Shown here one piece after another: positions 53,671 through 61,715 of a stretch of DNA of 64,000 nucleotides (positions within the stretch are counted from its first letter, which is position 1; each line of letters opens with the position of its first letter). This DNA comes from Candidatus Hydrogenedentota bacterium. GTDB taxonomy: Bacteria; Hydrogenedentota; Hydrogenedentia; Hydrogenedentales; SLHB01. The translations under genes and the position numbers were made by a program. Below the pieces are notes generated by a model, which did not search any database, was not told the origin of the DNA, and saw only the letters and a program-made list of their open reading frames with translations. The DNA lies in NCBI GenBank assembly GCA_029552745.1, contig JAKPDK010000070.1, positions 186,001 through 250,000 on the forward strand. The letters are read 5' to 3'.

Positions 53671-54181
53671 GAATCAGAACCAAAAGGCAGCGATATATCC
53701 TGGGAGTTTTGATCCCCCTACATACGGTCATCTTGACCTTATACAGCGAGCCTTGAGGCTTTTCGATTATCTCGTTGTGGCTGTCGCCAAAAATGACGCG
53801 AAACTGACGCCTTTGTTCCCGGTTGAAGAACGAATAGAAATGTTGCGGGAATTGACGCAAGAAATGCCGCAGGTGGAAGTTACTGCATTTGACGGCTTGA
53901 CAGCGGACTTTGCCAGACAACGTAAGATTTCCCATTTGGTGCGGGGGCTTCGAGCAATATCCGATTACGAATTTGAGTTCAGTCTCGCGATCATCAATCA
54001 ACGGTTAAATTCAAATATCGATACGGTTTGTCTTATGCCTAGCGAACCGTATTTGTTTTTGAGTTCCAGATGGGTGCGTGAGGTTGCTCGTTTTGGAGGA
54101 GACCTCAGCCAATTTGTGCCGCCCTTTGTAGAAAAAAAACTACGGCAGAAATTCGGTTTTTTACGCGAAGACCAAGAATAG
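53654..54181 (+). CDS. coaD: Phosphopantetheine adenylyltransferase
   Basis: This 175-residue nucleotidyltransferase makes dephospho-CoA from 4'-phosphopantetheine and ATP. It has AIYPGSFDPPTYGHLDLI with the (T/H)xGH motif, VRGLRAISDYEFE and SSRWVREVARFGGD, all intact. The length is slightly above the usual 160 residues because of a short basic N-terminal extension. ATG 53654 overlaps the larC end; an ATG at 53660 is also possible. The next gene begins 96 bases on with its own ribosome site. Confidence 0.94.
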   Translation: MSMKNENQNQKAAIYPGSFDPPTYGHLDLIQRALRLFDYLVVAVAKNDAKLTPLFPVEERIEMLRELTQEMPQVEVTAFDGLTADFARQRKISHLVRGLRAISDYEFEFSLAIINQRLNSNIDTVCLMPSEPYLFLSSRWVREVARFGGDLSQFVPPFVEKKLRQKFGFLREDQE

Positions 54182-54277
54182 AGGCAATTTACGGAACAGC
54201 ATGATTGGGGTCCGGCCGTCGCTACCACACTTGCTGTTATTTGACACTAGCTCAAGGAAGCTGAAAAGGAGACACCT

Positions 54278-56923
54278 ATGATTCTGAACAAATTTTTCGG
54301 CGTCCTCGTTTTCTTGGCAGGAGGTCTGGCAGCTGCTCAAGGTGCGGCACCACTGTTCTTAACGGACAGTTGGTATATTGTTTCGTCGAGAGAGGTTTCT
54401 GCGTCAGGGGAGACCATCTCTCAGTTGGGTTTTGACACACAACGCTGGTACAAGACGGCCGTGCCGACTACGGTGCTGGCGGCGCTTGTTGAAAACCAGG
54501 TCTATCCTGATCCTTACTATGGCGAGAACCTAAAGCGAATCCCCGGATATAAAGAAGGTCGTTGGCTTGTTATGCCGGAAGGCAGTCCTTTTCGCGATTC
54601 CTGGTGGTATCGTACGGAGTTCCAGTTGCCGGCGAGTTTTCAAGGGCGTTTCCTGTCACTTCATTTCGACGGCATCAATTACAGAGCCAATGTGTGGCTG
54701 AACGGTGTTCAGATCGGTCACCAGGAAGACATGGTAGGAATGTTTCGTCGTTTCGAATTCGATATTACGGAGAGGGTCTATTTCGACCGTCCCAATTGCC
54801 TTGCGGTTGAGATTATCCCTCCGGGACTTTTGCCGGAAAAGGAATATCGCACGAAACAAGTGGAGGCAACGACGGGCTGGGACGATCATAACCCGCAACC
54901 TCCGGATGGCAACATGGGGATTTGGCAGCCTGTATATATCCGAGTCACAGGTCCTGTCGAGATAAAACACCCATTTGTGTTGAGCGATCTCAGCGTTCCG
55001 GATTTGGAGACAGCGAAGCTTACAGTTTCTGCGGTTGTCGTTAACCGGAGCATTGAGTCGGTTGACGCAGTAGTCACGGGGCAGATAGGGAAAGTCTCAT
55101 TTAGCAAAACGGTGTTTCTAAAACCCCGAGAAACGCAGTCGATAGAATGGTTACCTTCGGATTGTCCTGAACTTGTTTTTTCTAAACCGCGAGTCTGGTG
55201 GCCACATCCTCTTGGAAACCAGGAATTGTATGAACTTAAACTCGTGGCGGATACGCGCGGTCAAGTGAGCGACTCTGTAAACGTCCATTTCGGAATAAGG
55301 AACATTACAAGCACAATTAACGAGGAGGGGTGGCGCCAATTTTACGTAAACGGACGCAAGGCGCTTATTCGGGGTGGGGCGTGGATGACCAGTGACATGC
55401 TGTTGCGTTTGACCCCAAAGCGTTACGATGCCCTGGTACGATACGCCAGAGAAGCTAATTTGAATATGCTGCGTTCGGAAGGGTTTTCAATTCGGGAGAC
55501 CGAAGACTTTTTTGCGGCGTGTGACCGGTACGGGGTAATGGTGACCCAACAGATTTTTGGTCGTAGCATACCTGACGAAGCGTTGGCGGTTGCGTGCACC
55601 GAAGACACCATTTTGCGAATTCGAAACCATCCCAGTCTGGTTCACTTTTTGGGGCATGATGAGACCTTTCCTACTCCCACGCTTGATGCTGCCTATCGAG
55701 ACCTTATCGCGCGTTATGCGCCCGACCGTACCTATCAGCCACATTCTGGAGCGTTTGACGTAGCGGAACGGTTTCAAACCGGTGGTACGCGAACAGGAAC
55801 ACGAGAGCTATGGACGTATGCCGGTCCCGCTCACTACTACGAGAGAAAGGAAGATGGGGCCTGGGGCTTTGCACAGTCAGGAGGCATAGGCGGCATTGTA
55901 GCGCCCTTAGACAGCGTGTTCCGAATGATTCCTAAAGAACAGCGCTGGCCGATTTGGACGGATGCCTTGTCCTTCCATACCGTGATTCAGGGCGGCCATT
56001 TCTTCGACGTCGCCGTCGACATGCAAAACAAACGATATGGAGAATCCACTGGCATAGAGGAGTTTTGTCGTAAGGCTCAGACGCTGAATTACGAATGTGC
56101 CCGTGGGATGTTTGAGGCGTACGGTCGAAAAAAGTACAGTGCCACCGGTATCACCACTTGGAAATACAATGCGGCATGGCCTGCGTTTATGACGTGGCAT
56201 TATGTGGATTGGTATCTCAATGCGACAGGTGCCTATTATGGGGCGAAAAAAGCGTGTATGCCCATACATGTCCAATATGCCTATGATGATGAAAACGTTT
56301 ATGTGGTCAATAACCTATATAAACGATTCGAGGGTTTGGTCGTAAGAGCCGCACTTCTGGACTTTAATATGAAGACGGTCTGGGAGGAATCCAAAGAAGT
56401 TGATTGTGAAGAGGATTCTGTTACCCACGCTTTCTCCGTCAAGCGTCCTGAACAATTGACCAACGTCTATTTTTTGTATCTGACGTTGACGGATAAGCAC
56501 GGACAGAGCGTAGACGAGAATTTTTATTGGTTATCTAAATCAAAAGATATTCGTGGGGAAGTAATTGATGATTGGCGTGATTTTGCAGTGCATCCAAAAT
56601 CGACCGCTGATTTTCGGGATCTAGCCCAGTTGCCTCGTGTGGCACTTCAATGTTCCTCCGAATTTAGAAACAAAGGCAAGGAGACAGAAGTGGAGGTAAG
56701 ACTGCACAACCCATCGGATTACTTGGCGTTTCAAGTACGGTTGGCGATCCTTCGATGTGCGTCCGGGGAGGAATTGACGCCGGTTTTTTGGGATGACAAT
56801 CTTATTCAGATCCTGCCCAAGACCCACAAATCGCTCAAAGCGGTTTTCTACACGGAAGATTTACAAGGAACCGACCCTCACGTCAGTATTTCGGGTTGGA
56901 ATTTAGACGATACTTCCAACTAA
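54278..56923 (+). CDS. Secreted glycoside hydrolase family 2 protein (exo-glucosaminidase/mannosidase-like)
   Basis: This 881-residue protein has a signal peptide (residues about 1-23, ending QGAA). A sugar-binding jelly roll follows at about 40-220 (SWWYRTEFQLPASF, LHFDGINYRANVWLNG), then an immunoglobulin-like domain, a TIM barrel with RNHPSLVHFLGHDE carrying the presumed acid/base Glu, and C-terminal beta domains. This layout resembles exo-beta-D-glucosaminidase and beta-mannosidase branches of GH2. It would trim amino-sugar or mannose units from polysaccharides outside the cytoplasm. The AAAAGGAG site precedes ATG 54278. Confidence 0.85.
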   Translation: MILNKFFGVLVFLAGGLAAAQGAAPLFLTDSWYIVSSREVSASGETISQLGFDTQRWYKTAVPTTVLAALVENQVYPDPYYGENLKRIPGYKEGRWLVMPEGSPFRDSWWYRTEFQLPASFQGRFLSLHFDGINYRANVWLNGVQIGHQEDMVGMFRRFEFDITERVYFDRPNCLAVEIIPPGLLPEKEYRTKQVEATTGWDDHNPQPPDGNMGIWQPVYIRVTGPVEIKHPFVLSDLSVPDLETAKLTVSAVVVNRSIESVDAVVTGQIGKVSFSKTVFLKPRETQSIEWLPSDCPELVFSKPRVWWPHPLGNQELYELKLVADTRGQVSDSVNVHFGIRNITSTINEEGWRQFYVNGRKALIRGGAWMTSDMLLRLTPKRYDALVRYAREANLNMLRSEGFSIRETEDFFAACDRYGVMVTQQIFGRSIPDEALAVACTEDTILRIRNHPSLVHFLGHDETFPTPTLDAAYRDLIARYAPDRTYQPHSGAFDVAERFQTGGTRTGTRELWTYAGPAHYYERKEDGAWGFAQSGGIGGIVAPLDSVFRMIPKEQRWPIWTDALSFHTVIQGGHFFDVAVDMQNKRYGESTGIEEFCRKAQTLNYECARGMFEAYGRKKYSATGITTWKYNAAWPAFMTWHYVDWYLNATGAYYGAKKACMPIHVQYAYDDENVYVVNNLYKRFEGLVVRAALLDFNMKTVWEESKEVDCEEDSVTHAFSVKRPEQLTNVYFLYLTLTDKHGQSVDENFYWLSKSKDIRGEVIDDWRDFAVHPKSTADFRDLAQLPRVALQCSSEFRNKGKETEVEVRLHNPSDYLAFQVRLAILRCASGEELTPVFWDDNLIQILPKTHKSLKAVFYTEDLQGTDPHVSISGWNLDDTSN

Positions 56924-56941
56924 CAAGATCTGAACGTAACT

Positions 56942-57403
56942 TCAACTCGTGGCAGTGGCACGAAATAGCTGTTTCAGATGATACTCAAAATGTGCCACAT
57001 GCCATCGTGCCCAGTCATCGATCTCAAAAGGCCCCAATTTGGGGTGCGGCACAGGTACAAGTTCATCGGCTTGTACCAACGACAGGTACACCTCCAATTC
57101 TTTTGCAAGGCACGATAAGTACGTTTTGCCGTTACTGTTCTGCTCTATAGCGAAGGGGGTGTTTGGTCCGAATATCTCGACGACAGGAAGGATACGTGAA
57201 AGAACTAGAGGTTTTATGATCGAGCGGGAGAGCCAGGTGCTCGAATCAGGAAGAGTGGGACCCAGCCCTCTAGAGTACTGTAGTGTCAAGTAAAAATGAT
57301 GTGCCACGGAACCACATGCATTTTGGCTGTCGGCGCAAGAATTGGAATGGTTTAAAAGACGCCGAAGCAACTCTTCTGCATAGTTATGGTCAAAACTGGG
57401 CAC
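56942..57403 (-). CDS. DinB/DUF1569-like protein, probably truncated
   Basis: This 153-residue frame has a C-terminal part, from about residue 48, that resembles DUF1569/DinB-type four-helix proteins: a helical stretch followed by HPKLGPFEIDDWARWH and a final HFEYHLKQL, which carries the family His residues. The first 45 residues (MPSFDHNYAEELLRRLL...) do not match and include bases that look like the end of an insertion element (TTTTTACTTGACACTACA read in this direction). The gene may therefore be a 5'-truncated remnant carrying a new N-terminus. It converges with the GH2 gene. Function of the intact family is unclear. Confidence 0.45.
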   Translation of the reverse strand: MPSFDHNYAEELLRRLLNHSNSCADSQNACGSVAHHFYLTLQYSRGLGPTLPDSSTWLSRSIIKPLVLSRILPVVEIFGPNTPFAIEQNSNGKTYLSCLAKELEVYLSLVQADELVPVPHPKLGPFEIDDWARWHVAHFEYHLKQLFRATATS

Positions 57404-57423
57404 GTTATTACCTGATCAAGCGG

Positions 57424-58473
57424 TCACTCTTTAGACAAGATATTTTTGATCGTTTTAACGACAGGTTCAATAACTTGTATTGATTGGAACAGTCCGGTTG
57501 CACCAGCCTGTTCGATTTTTTGCTGAGACAGTTCTTGGTCCTTCTTGCCGCCGACACCATAAATATATATAGGAACTGAACTGTAACGCGGTGTGGACCG
57601 AATCACCTTGCACACGTCGATACCCGTGCATGCGTTTTGCTCGTAACTAATGAGCGTGACGGACGGTAATGCGACGGACATGCGTGCAATACCCGTTACG
57701 GCACTCTCCTCTAGGACGGCTTTCACACCTTGTTGTTCTAACGAACGAAGCAAATCCGCCACTCGCTCTGTTTTCGAATCAATGATCAAAACCCAACGTT
57801 CATTGGAGAGGTCCGCTCTTTTTTGACCGAACGTTGTTGTAACGAAGAATTCGATGTCTCGGCGCTGTTCTTCCGTAAGACTTTCAAACTGAAGCCCGAG
57901 GAAGTATTTGTCCTTTGATGTGATCACGTTTCGTACAATGCCCGAGATCTTATCTATGGCGGTGCCGTCGGGCAGGTTGAAAGAAAGGATGATCTTGTCG
58001 TTTTTCTCAAAGGATTTGGGCAAAACAATTCGACATCCCCCTGCACTCAAGTCAATCAAGTAGCCGCGGGTGGGTGTCCCCTCTTCGGCTTCTACAGCGA
58101 CGGGGATGTCAACGTCCACCCGTTCGTACTTTCTTACACATACTCTCTTAATCTCGGTTGGCCATGTTACGCGGAAAAAACTATAGTAGGCGCCTGTTCC
58201 CATGTCGATGACACGTGTCGGGAAGGCGTATGCTGTTCCATCGGCCATGAAGCGTAAGATGCATTGCTGGCCGCGGTTCAGTGCCCCTGCACGATCTGTT
58301 TCCAATCGGGCATCGAGCAATATGTATTCATCGACAAGCCACCCTCTGACAAAAGCGCCGAAACGAAGTGATTTGTCGCCCTCCTCGGAACATGGATCCA
58401 CAATGGTTGCGCGTCCGACTAGAAGGATATTTTCTAGAGATACTTCCGCATCAGATGGATTCGAGATAGTCAC
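57424..58473 (-). CDS. PilZ-domain protein with C-terminal degenerate receiver
   Basis: This is a 349-residue protein. Residues about 10-115 look like a YcgR-type N-terminal domain. Residues about 117-220 are a PilZ domain with RKYERVDV (RxxxR) and LSAGGCRIV (the D/N-x-S-x-x-G motif), which bind cyclic-di-GMP. A receiver-like fold at about 228-345 lacks the phospho-Asp: the strand end reads TLISYEQNA. It is likely a cyclic-di-GMP effector for motility or surface processes, with the receiver as a protein-interaction module. The start is GTG 58473 after GGGAG. It lies alone, with the repeat island upstream. Confidence 0.82.
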   Translation of the reverse strand: MTISNPSDAEVSLENILLVGRATIVDPCSEEGDKSLRFGAFVRGWLVDEYILLDARLETDRAGALNRGQQCILRFMADGTAYAFPTRVIDMGTGAYYSFFRVTWPTEIKRVCVRKYERVDVDIPVAVEAEEGTPTRGYLIDLSAGGCRIVLPKSFEKNDKIILSFNLPDGTAIDKISGIVRNVITSKDKYFLGLQFESLTEEQRRDIEFFVTTTFGQKRADLSNERWVLIIDSKTERVADLLRSLEQQGVKAVLEESAVTGIARMSVALPSVTLISYEQNACTGIDVCKVIRSTPRYSSVPIYIYGVGGKKDQELSQQKIEQAGATGLFQSIQVIEPVVKTIKNILSKE

Positions 58474-58701
58474 CGCCCGGCTCCCATTGTCATGAGCCCC
58501 CGAATTTCTCGCTCATACCGAAGATTATTTTATAACGCGCCTTCTTGCAAAGCAAATTGTTGTATAAGTTCAGTACCTTTGGCACGTTTTGTTATGTTGG
58601 ATGAGGAATTGCACAGAGGACTTTGCATTAAGGTCAGTGAGAGGAAAACATTCACGCGTGGTGTCATAGGTAGGTTTGATCTATCTGTGCCTCCCTCAGT
58701 T

Positions 58702-58839
58702 CCCCCGCACATGGGGGGATGGCAATGTAGGGGCGGGTCGCGAACCGCCCGTACGATGTCCGCCGCACACGCGGGGGGATGGCTCCCCGCCGTGTTGTTC
58801 TTCTGTCATCTCTTGTTAGTCCCCCGCATGCGGGGGGAC
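58702..58839. repeat. Three short G/C-rich palindromes about 60 bases apart plus a longer inverted repeat
   Basis: Near-identical CCCCCGCAyryGGGGGGA palindromes occur at 58702-58720, about 58763-58780 and 58821-58839. Between the first two, GGGCGGGTCG with CGAACCGCCC (58731-58750) forms another inverted repeat with one mismatch. The cluster sits between two convergently leaving genes and does not code. Two of its palindromes are perfect or almost perfect, and the spacing is not like a CRISPR array. Confidence 0.7.
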
Positions 58840-58885
58840 AAAGGGGGGCTGAACCCTGCGCAGGGGATAGAAAGCCTTCCCCCGC

Positions 58886-59031
58886 TGTCATTGCGAGGAG
58901 CCCCGAAGGGGCGACGTGGCAATCCCCTTAGGTATCCGGAGATTACCCCCCGACCCATGCCCAGGTCACCTTGCGCTACGCGGTTAAGGGGATTGCTTCG
59001 TCCCTTCGGGGACTCGCTCCTCGCAATGACA
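58886..59031. repeat. 146-base imperfect inverted repeat (REP/MITE-like)
   Basis: TGTCATTGCGAGGAG at the left end (58886-58900) is the exact complement of the right end CTCCTCGCAATGACA (59017-59031). Inside, CCCCGAAGGGGCGACGTGGC and the AATCCCCTTA segment mirror AAGGGGATTGCTTCGTCCC on the other side. Similar TCATTGCGAGGAGC/GTGGCAATCC repeats occur in many bacterial genomes. The element could fold as a long hairpin or be a non-autonomous mobile element. The whole 58474-59155 gap holds no convincing gene. Confidence 0.8.
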
Positions 59032-59155
59032 ACCGAGCGTATGAGCCCGATCTGCTTTCTCGATGCAGTACCAAAGGTTTGTGAACTTATTCAATTTTAG
59101 GGTTGCGATATGCGAGAGAAAATGGGTTGACCATGTCCATGCTGTCAATTTACTT

Positions 59156-60118
59156 TCACTTGGAAACAGAAAGGGATGTATTTCGTATGATTTGCCGGCA
59201 AATGTCTGGACGGTTAGTAATGATACGATCTACACCCCAGTTTGTGTAACGTTTCATCGCTTTCTCATCGTCCACGGTCCACACGGCCACTGTTTTGCCC
59301 ATGGCATGAACCGTCATGAGAAAAGCGGGCGTAAGGGTGGTATGTTCCGGATTGAATCCATCCACGCCAGCCACCAAGCCCCACCAAAGGAAATTTTCCC
59401 AATCGTCGGCTTGTTTCGGTGCACCTAAAAACTCCACGCGGAGGTTAGGTGCCTTTTTCTTTGCTGCGAGACAAATAATTGGTGAGAACGATTGTATCAC
59501 CACACGTTTTTGCATATGCTTTCGTTCTATTCTCTCAACTACCAGATTAGCGAGCTCCAGATTGGGTGTGTGAGCCTGAGCAATTCTGTCAAGCAATTCT
59601 TTTCGTGTGGTGCTGGTGATGTGGCAGTTGTCTGCGAGTGACTCTTTGATTTGTTGCATGAGCGTCGTGTCGTCGGCACAGCTCTTTATTTCGACGTAGA
59701 CTCCCACCGAAAGGTGTTTGGCTAGGTCGAGGGCTTCTTCCAACGTTGGCAGGTGCTCTCCCGCAAATTGATTTCCCTTCCATTGACCGGCGTCAAGTTC
59801 TCTCAGCTCTGCGAGAGTCATGTCTTGAATCCTGCCTTTTCCGTTAGTGGTACGGTCTACTGTGTCATCATGGCAGATGATAATCTCTTTATCTTTCGTT
59901 ATGGTGCAGTCTAGCTCAAACCATTCCGACTGCATTTCTGCCGCTAAACGAAAAGAGGAAAGCGTATTTTCGGGCGCGTACGCGCTGGCGCCCCGGTGAG
60001 CAATAATTTGTGGAAGTTTGGGTTTGCCTGTTTTTTCAGAACGTGGCGAAAGGGTCATACAACTAGGTGATACTCCTATAACAAAAATAAGCACAAGAAA
60101 TCCCAATAGTCCCTTCAT
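59156..60118 (-). CDS. Glycerophosphodiester phosphodiesterase lipoprotein
   Basis: The first 20 residues form a lipoprotein signal with lipobox VSPSC. The mature enzyme has the GDPD TIM-barrel motifs: IAHRGASAYAPENT with the catalytic His, FELDCTITKDKE, ICHDDTVDRTTNG with the second His and VYVEIKSCADD with a metal-binding Glu. It hydrolyses glycerophosphodiesters to glycerol-3-phosphate and an alcohol, here in the periplasm or at the outer membrane, allowing phosphate and glycerol recovery. The gene is alone on the minus strand, downstream of the zinc-ribbon/TPR operon by 136 bases. Confidence 0.9.
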   Translation of the reverse strand: MKGLLGFLVLIFVIGVSPSCMTLSPRSEKTGKPKLPQIIAHRGASAYAPENTLSSFRLAAEMQSEWFELDCTITKDKEIIICHDDTVDRTTNGKGRIQDMTLAELRELDAGQWKGNQFAGEHLPTLEEALDLAKHLSVGVYVEIKSCADDTTLMQQIKESLADNCHITSTTRKELLDRIAQAHTPNLELANLVVERIERKHMQKRVVIQSFSPIICLAAKKKAPNLRVEFLGAPKQADDWENFLWWGLVAGVDGFNPEHTTLTPAFLMTVHAMGKTVAVWTVDDEKAMKRYTNWGVDRIITNRPDICRQIIRNTSLSVSK

Positions 60119-60254
60119 TTGTCCTCCATAGCGAACGAAATACGAGAGTGACCGAATCCGAGATGCAACTCAAACGTTTGTACCCCTTCTTGATGCACAA
60201 CATGACACTATGTTTGGTATGAAATGTAAATGTTTCTTTATCTGTGTGTTAAAA

Positions 60255-61715
60255 CTAGCGAGGGGAAGGAACAACATTCAGTGAGGACTTGCGATCAGCT
60301 GCAAGAGACCTGACAGCCGCGCTTCTTTCTGTTTCAAGCAATTCCGCAATGCCTTCTTTCGCCAGGTCAGCTTGTTTGGATTTCACCAGCAATAGGACGT
60401 CGGCACTTGAACCCGAACCGCTGAAGTTTTGCGCATTTCGCAACATTTCGTCCTTGAGCTGATTTTTCCGTTTCACAACATTATTTAAGCCATTTTGTGC
60501 CGCTCGTCGTTCTTCGGGAAACTCATCGGAAACGGAGGCATAGAGTTGTTCCGCTAACGCCAGTTGGTTCATGGCTTCCGTGTAATCAGAACGTCGTAAA
60601 CAATCTTCAGCGTTCTTTTCTGCTGCAAATGCCTGGTCGAGTGCTGTCTGAGTCGCCTTCTGTCTCTCATCCCTATCGGCGATACGTTTTTCAGTCTGTA
60701 ACAGTAATTGTTGCGCATCGGGGTCTAATCGGTCAGCCTCCGCGGCTTGGCGGTAGGCTTCCCGCGCCGCTTCCAAACGACCAGACTTCATAGCCTCCTG
60801 GCCCCGCTGCTTATAGTATTCACTGATGCGCTGGACAACGTCGCGCCGTCCGGGTTGTTCAGCGAGAACGGCTCGGTATTCCTGAATGGCCCGCTCATAC
60901 TGTTCCGCATCGTAGAACATATCTGCAATCCGTTTGCGCATTTCGGGCGTCTGCGCCCCTAAAGAAACCAGCTTTTCATAGACGTTGCTCACTTCTGCTG
61001 TGTTTCTTCTCGCAAGATAATATTCGAGAGCGTCGATGAAATACTCGCGCACGCGAGTTTCCGAAATGTTCACCACCTGGGCACGTCCCTTCAATATGGT
61101 GTACCAGACGTCGGCGACGGCATTGACGGAGCGGCTCACATCTTGGCCCAGGGCTTGTCCAGCCACGCCGCGAAACCCTATTCCGGCCTGGTATTCGCGT
61201 TCTATGACGTCAGAACGCGCCTCGGCTTCTCGTTGCACCGCCACAAAGTAGACGGGGGGATCTACTTCTCTACGTGGGAACGACTTTAGGTTTGCGTTTC
61301 CAATGTTATTTTCGACATCCGCATAATACAAGGTGCGATATCGCTGATCGGCAGTCATCATCGGCGCGGTGATCCGCGCTACCAGTTTGCCAAGCGCTCC
61401 CATGCGATAGGCAAGATAAGGGTCCAACGTCACTTCCCGTACATTTTGCAATAGCGACATCTCATCTTGGATCGTCCGAATGGGATCTTTTGCTGCGTCT
61501 GGGAAAAGACTGTCAAAGACCGTGGGGGAAACATCAGCACCCGCTCGGATATGATCCAAAAGCTTGGCGATCGGAATAGCATTTTCTTTGGAGAGCAATT
61601 GGGCTGCCGCCACAACGATGGTTGTTTGAGCGCGCGGTCCCCAGGCAGTAGCGGGTAGACACGCCACGCCGAAAAATAGGGTTGCTGCCAAAAAATAGCT
61701 AGTCCGTTTGGTCAT
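60255..61715 (-). CDS. Exported TPR protein with phospholipase-C-like N-terminus
   Basis: This 486-residue protein has a signal peptide (residues about 1-24). The mature part starts with WGPRAQTTIVVAAAQLL, which recalls the beginning of zinc-dependent phospholipase C/S1-P1 nuclease domains (Trp-Gly then a helix), but the usual His ligands are not obvious, so it may be a non-enzymatic descendant. Residues about 240-380 contain three TPR-like units (AEQYERAIQEYRAVLAEQPG, SGRLEAAREAYRQAAEADRLD) and the tail is helical. Its ATG overlaps the stop of the zinc-ribbon TPR gene by four bases. Confidence 0.62.
   Translation of the reverse strand: MTKRTSYFLAATLFFGVACLPATAWGPRAQTTIVVAAAQLLSKENAIPIAKLLDHIRAGADVSPTVFDSLFPDAAKDPIRTIQDEMSLLQNVREVTLDPYLAYRMGALGKLVARITAPMMTADQRYRTLYYADVENNIGNANLKSFPRREVDPPVYFVAVQREAEARSDVIEREYQAGIGFRGVAGQALGQDVSRSVNAVADVWYTILKGRAQVVNISETRVREYFIDALEYYLARRNTAEVSNVYEKLVSLGAQTPEMRKRIADMFYDAEQYERAIQEYRAVLAEQPGRRDVVQRISEYYKQRGQEAMKSGRLEAAREAYRQAAEADRLDPDAQQLLLQTEKRIADRDERQKATQTALDQAFAAEKNAEDCLRRSDYTEAMNQLALAEQLYASVSDEFPEERRAAQNGLNNVVKRKNQLKDEMLRNAQNFSGSGSSADVLLLVKSKQADLAKEGIAELLETERSAAVRSLAADRKSSLNVVPSPR

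Noticed and set aside
58702-58839. Possible CRISPR array
   Set aside because: Only three short palindromes of unequal sequence, with one gap holding another inverted repeat; no cas genes or long direct repeats.
58492-59100. A 202-codon plus-strand frame across the repeat island
   Set aside because: It runs through palindromic repeats, has low-complexity composition, no ribosome site and no family resemblance.
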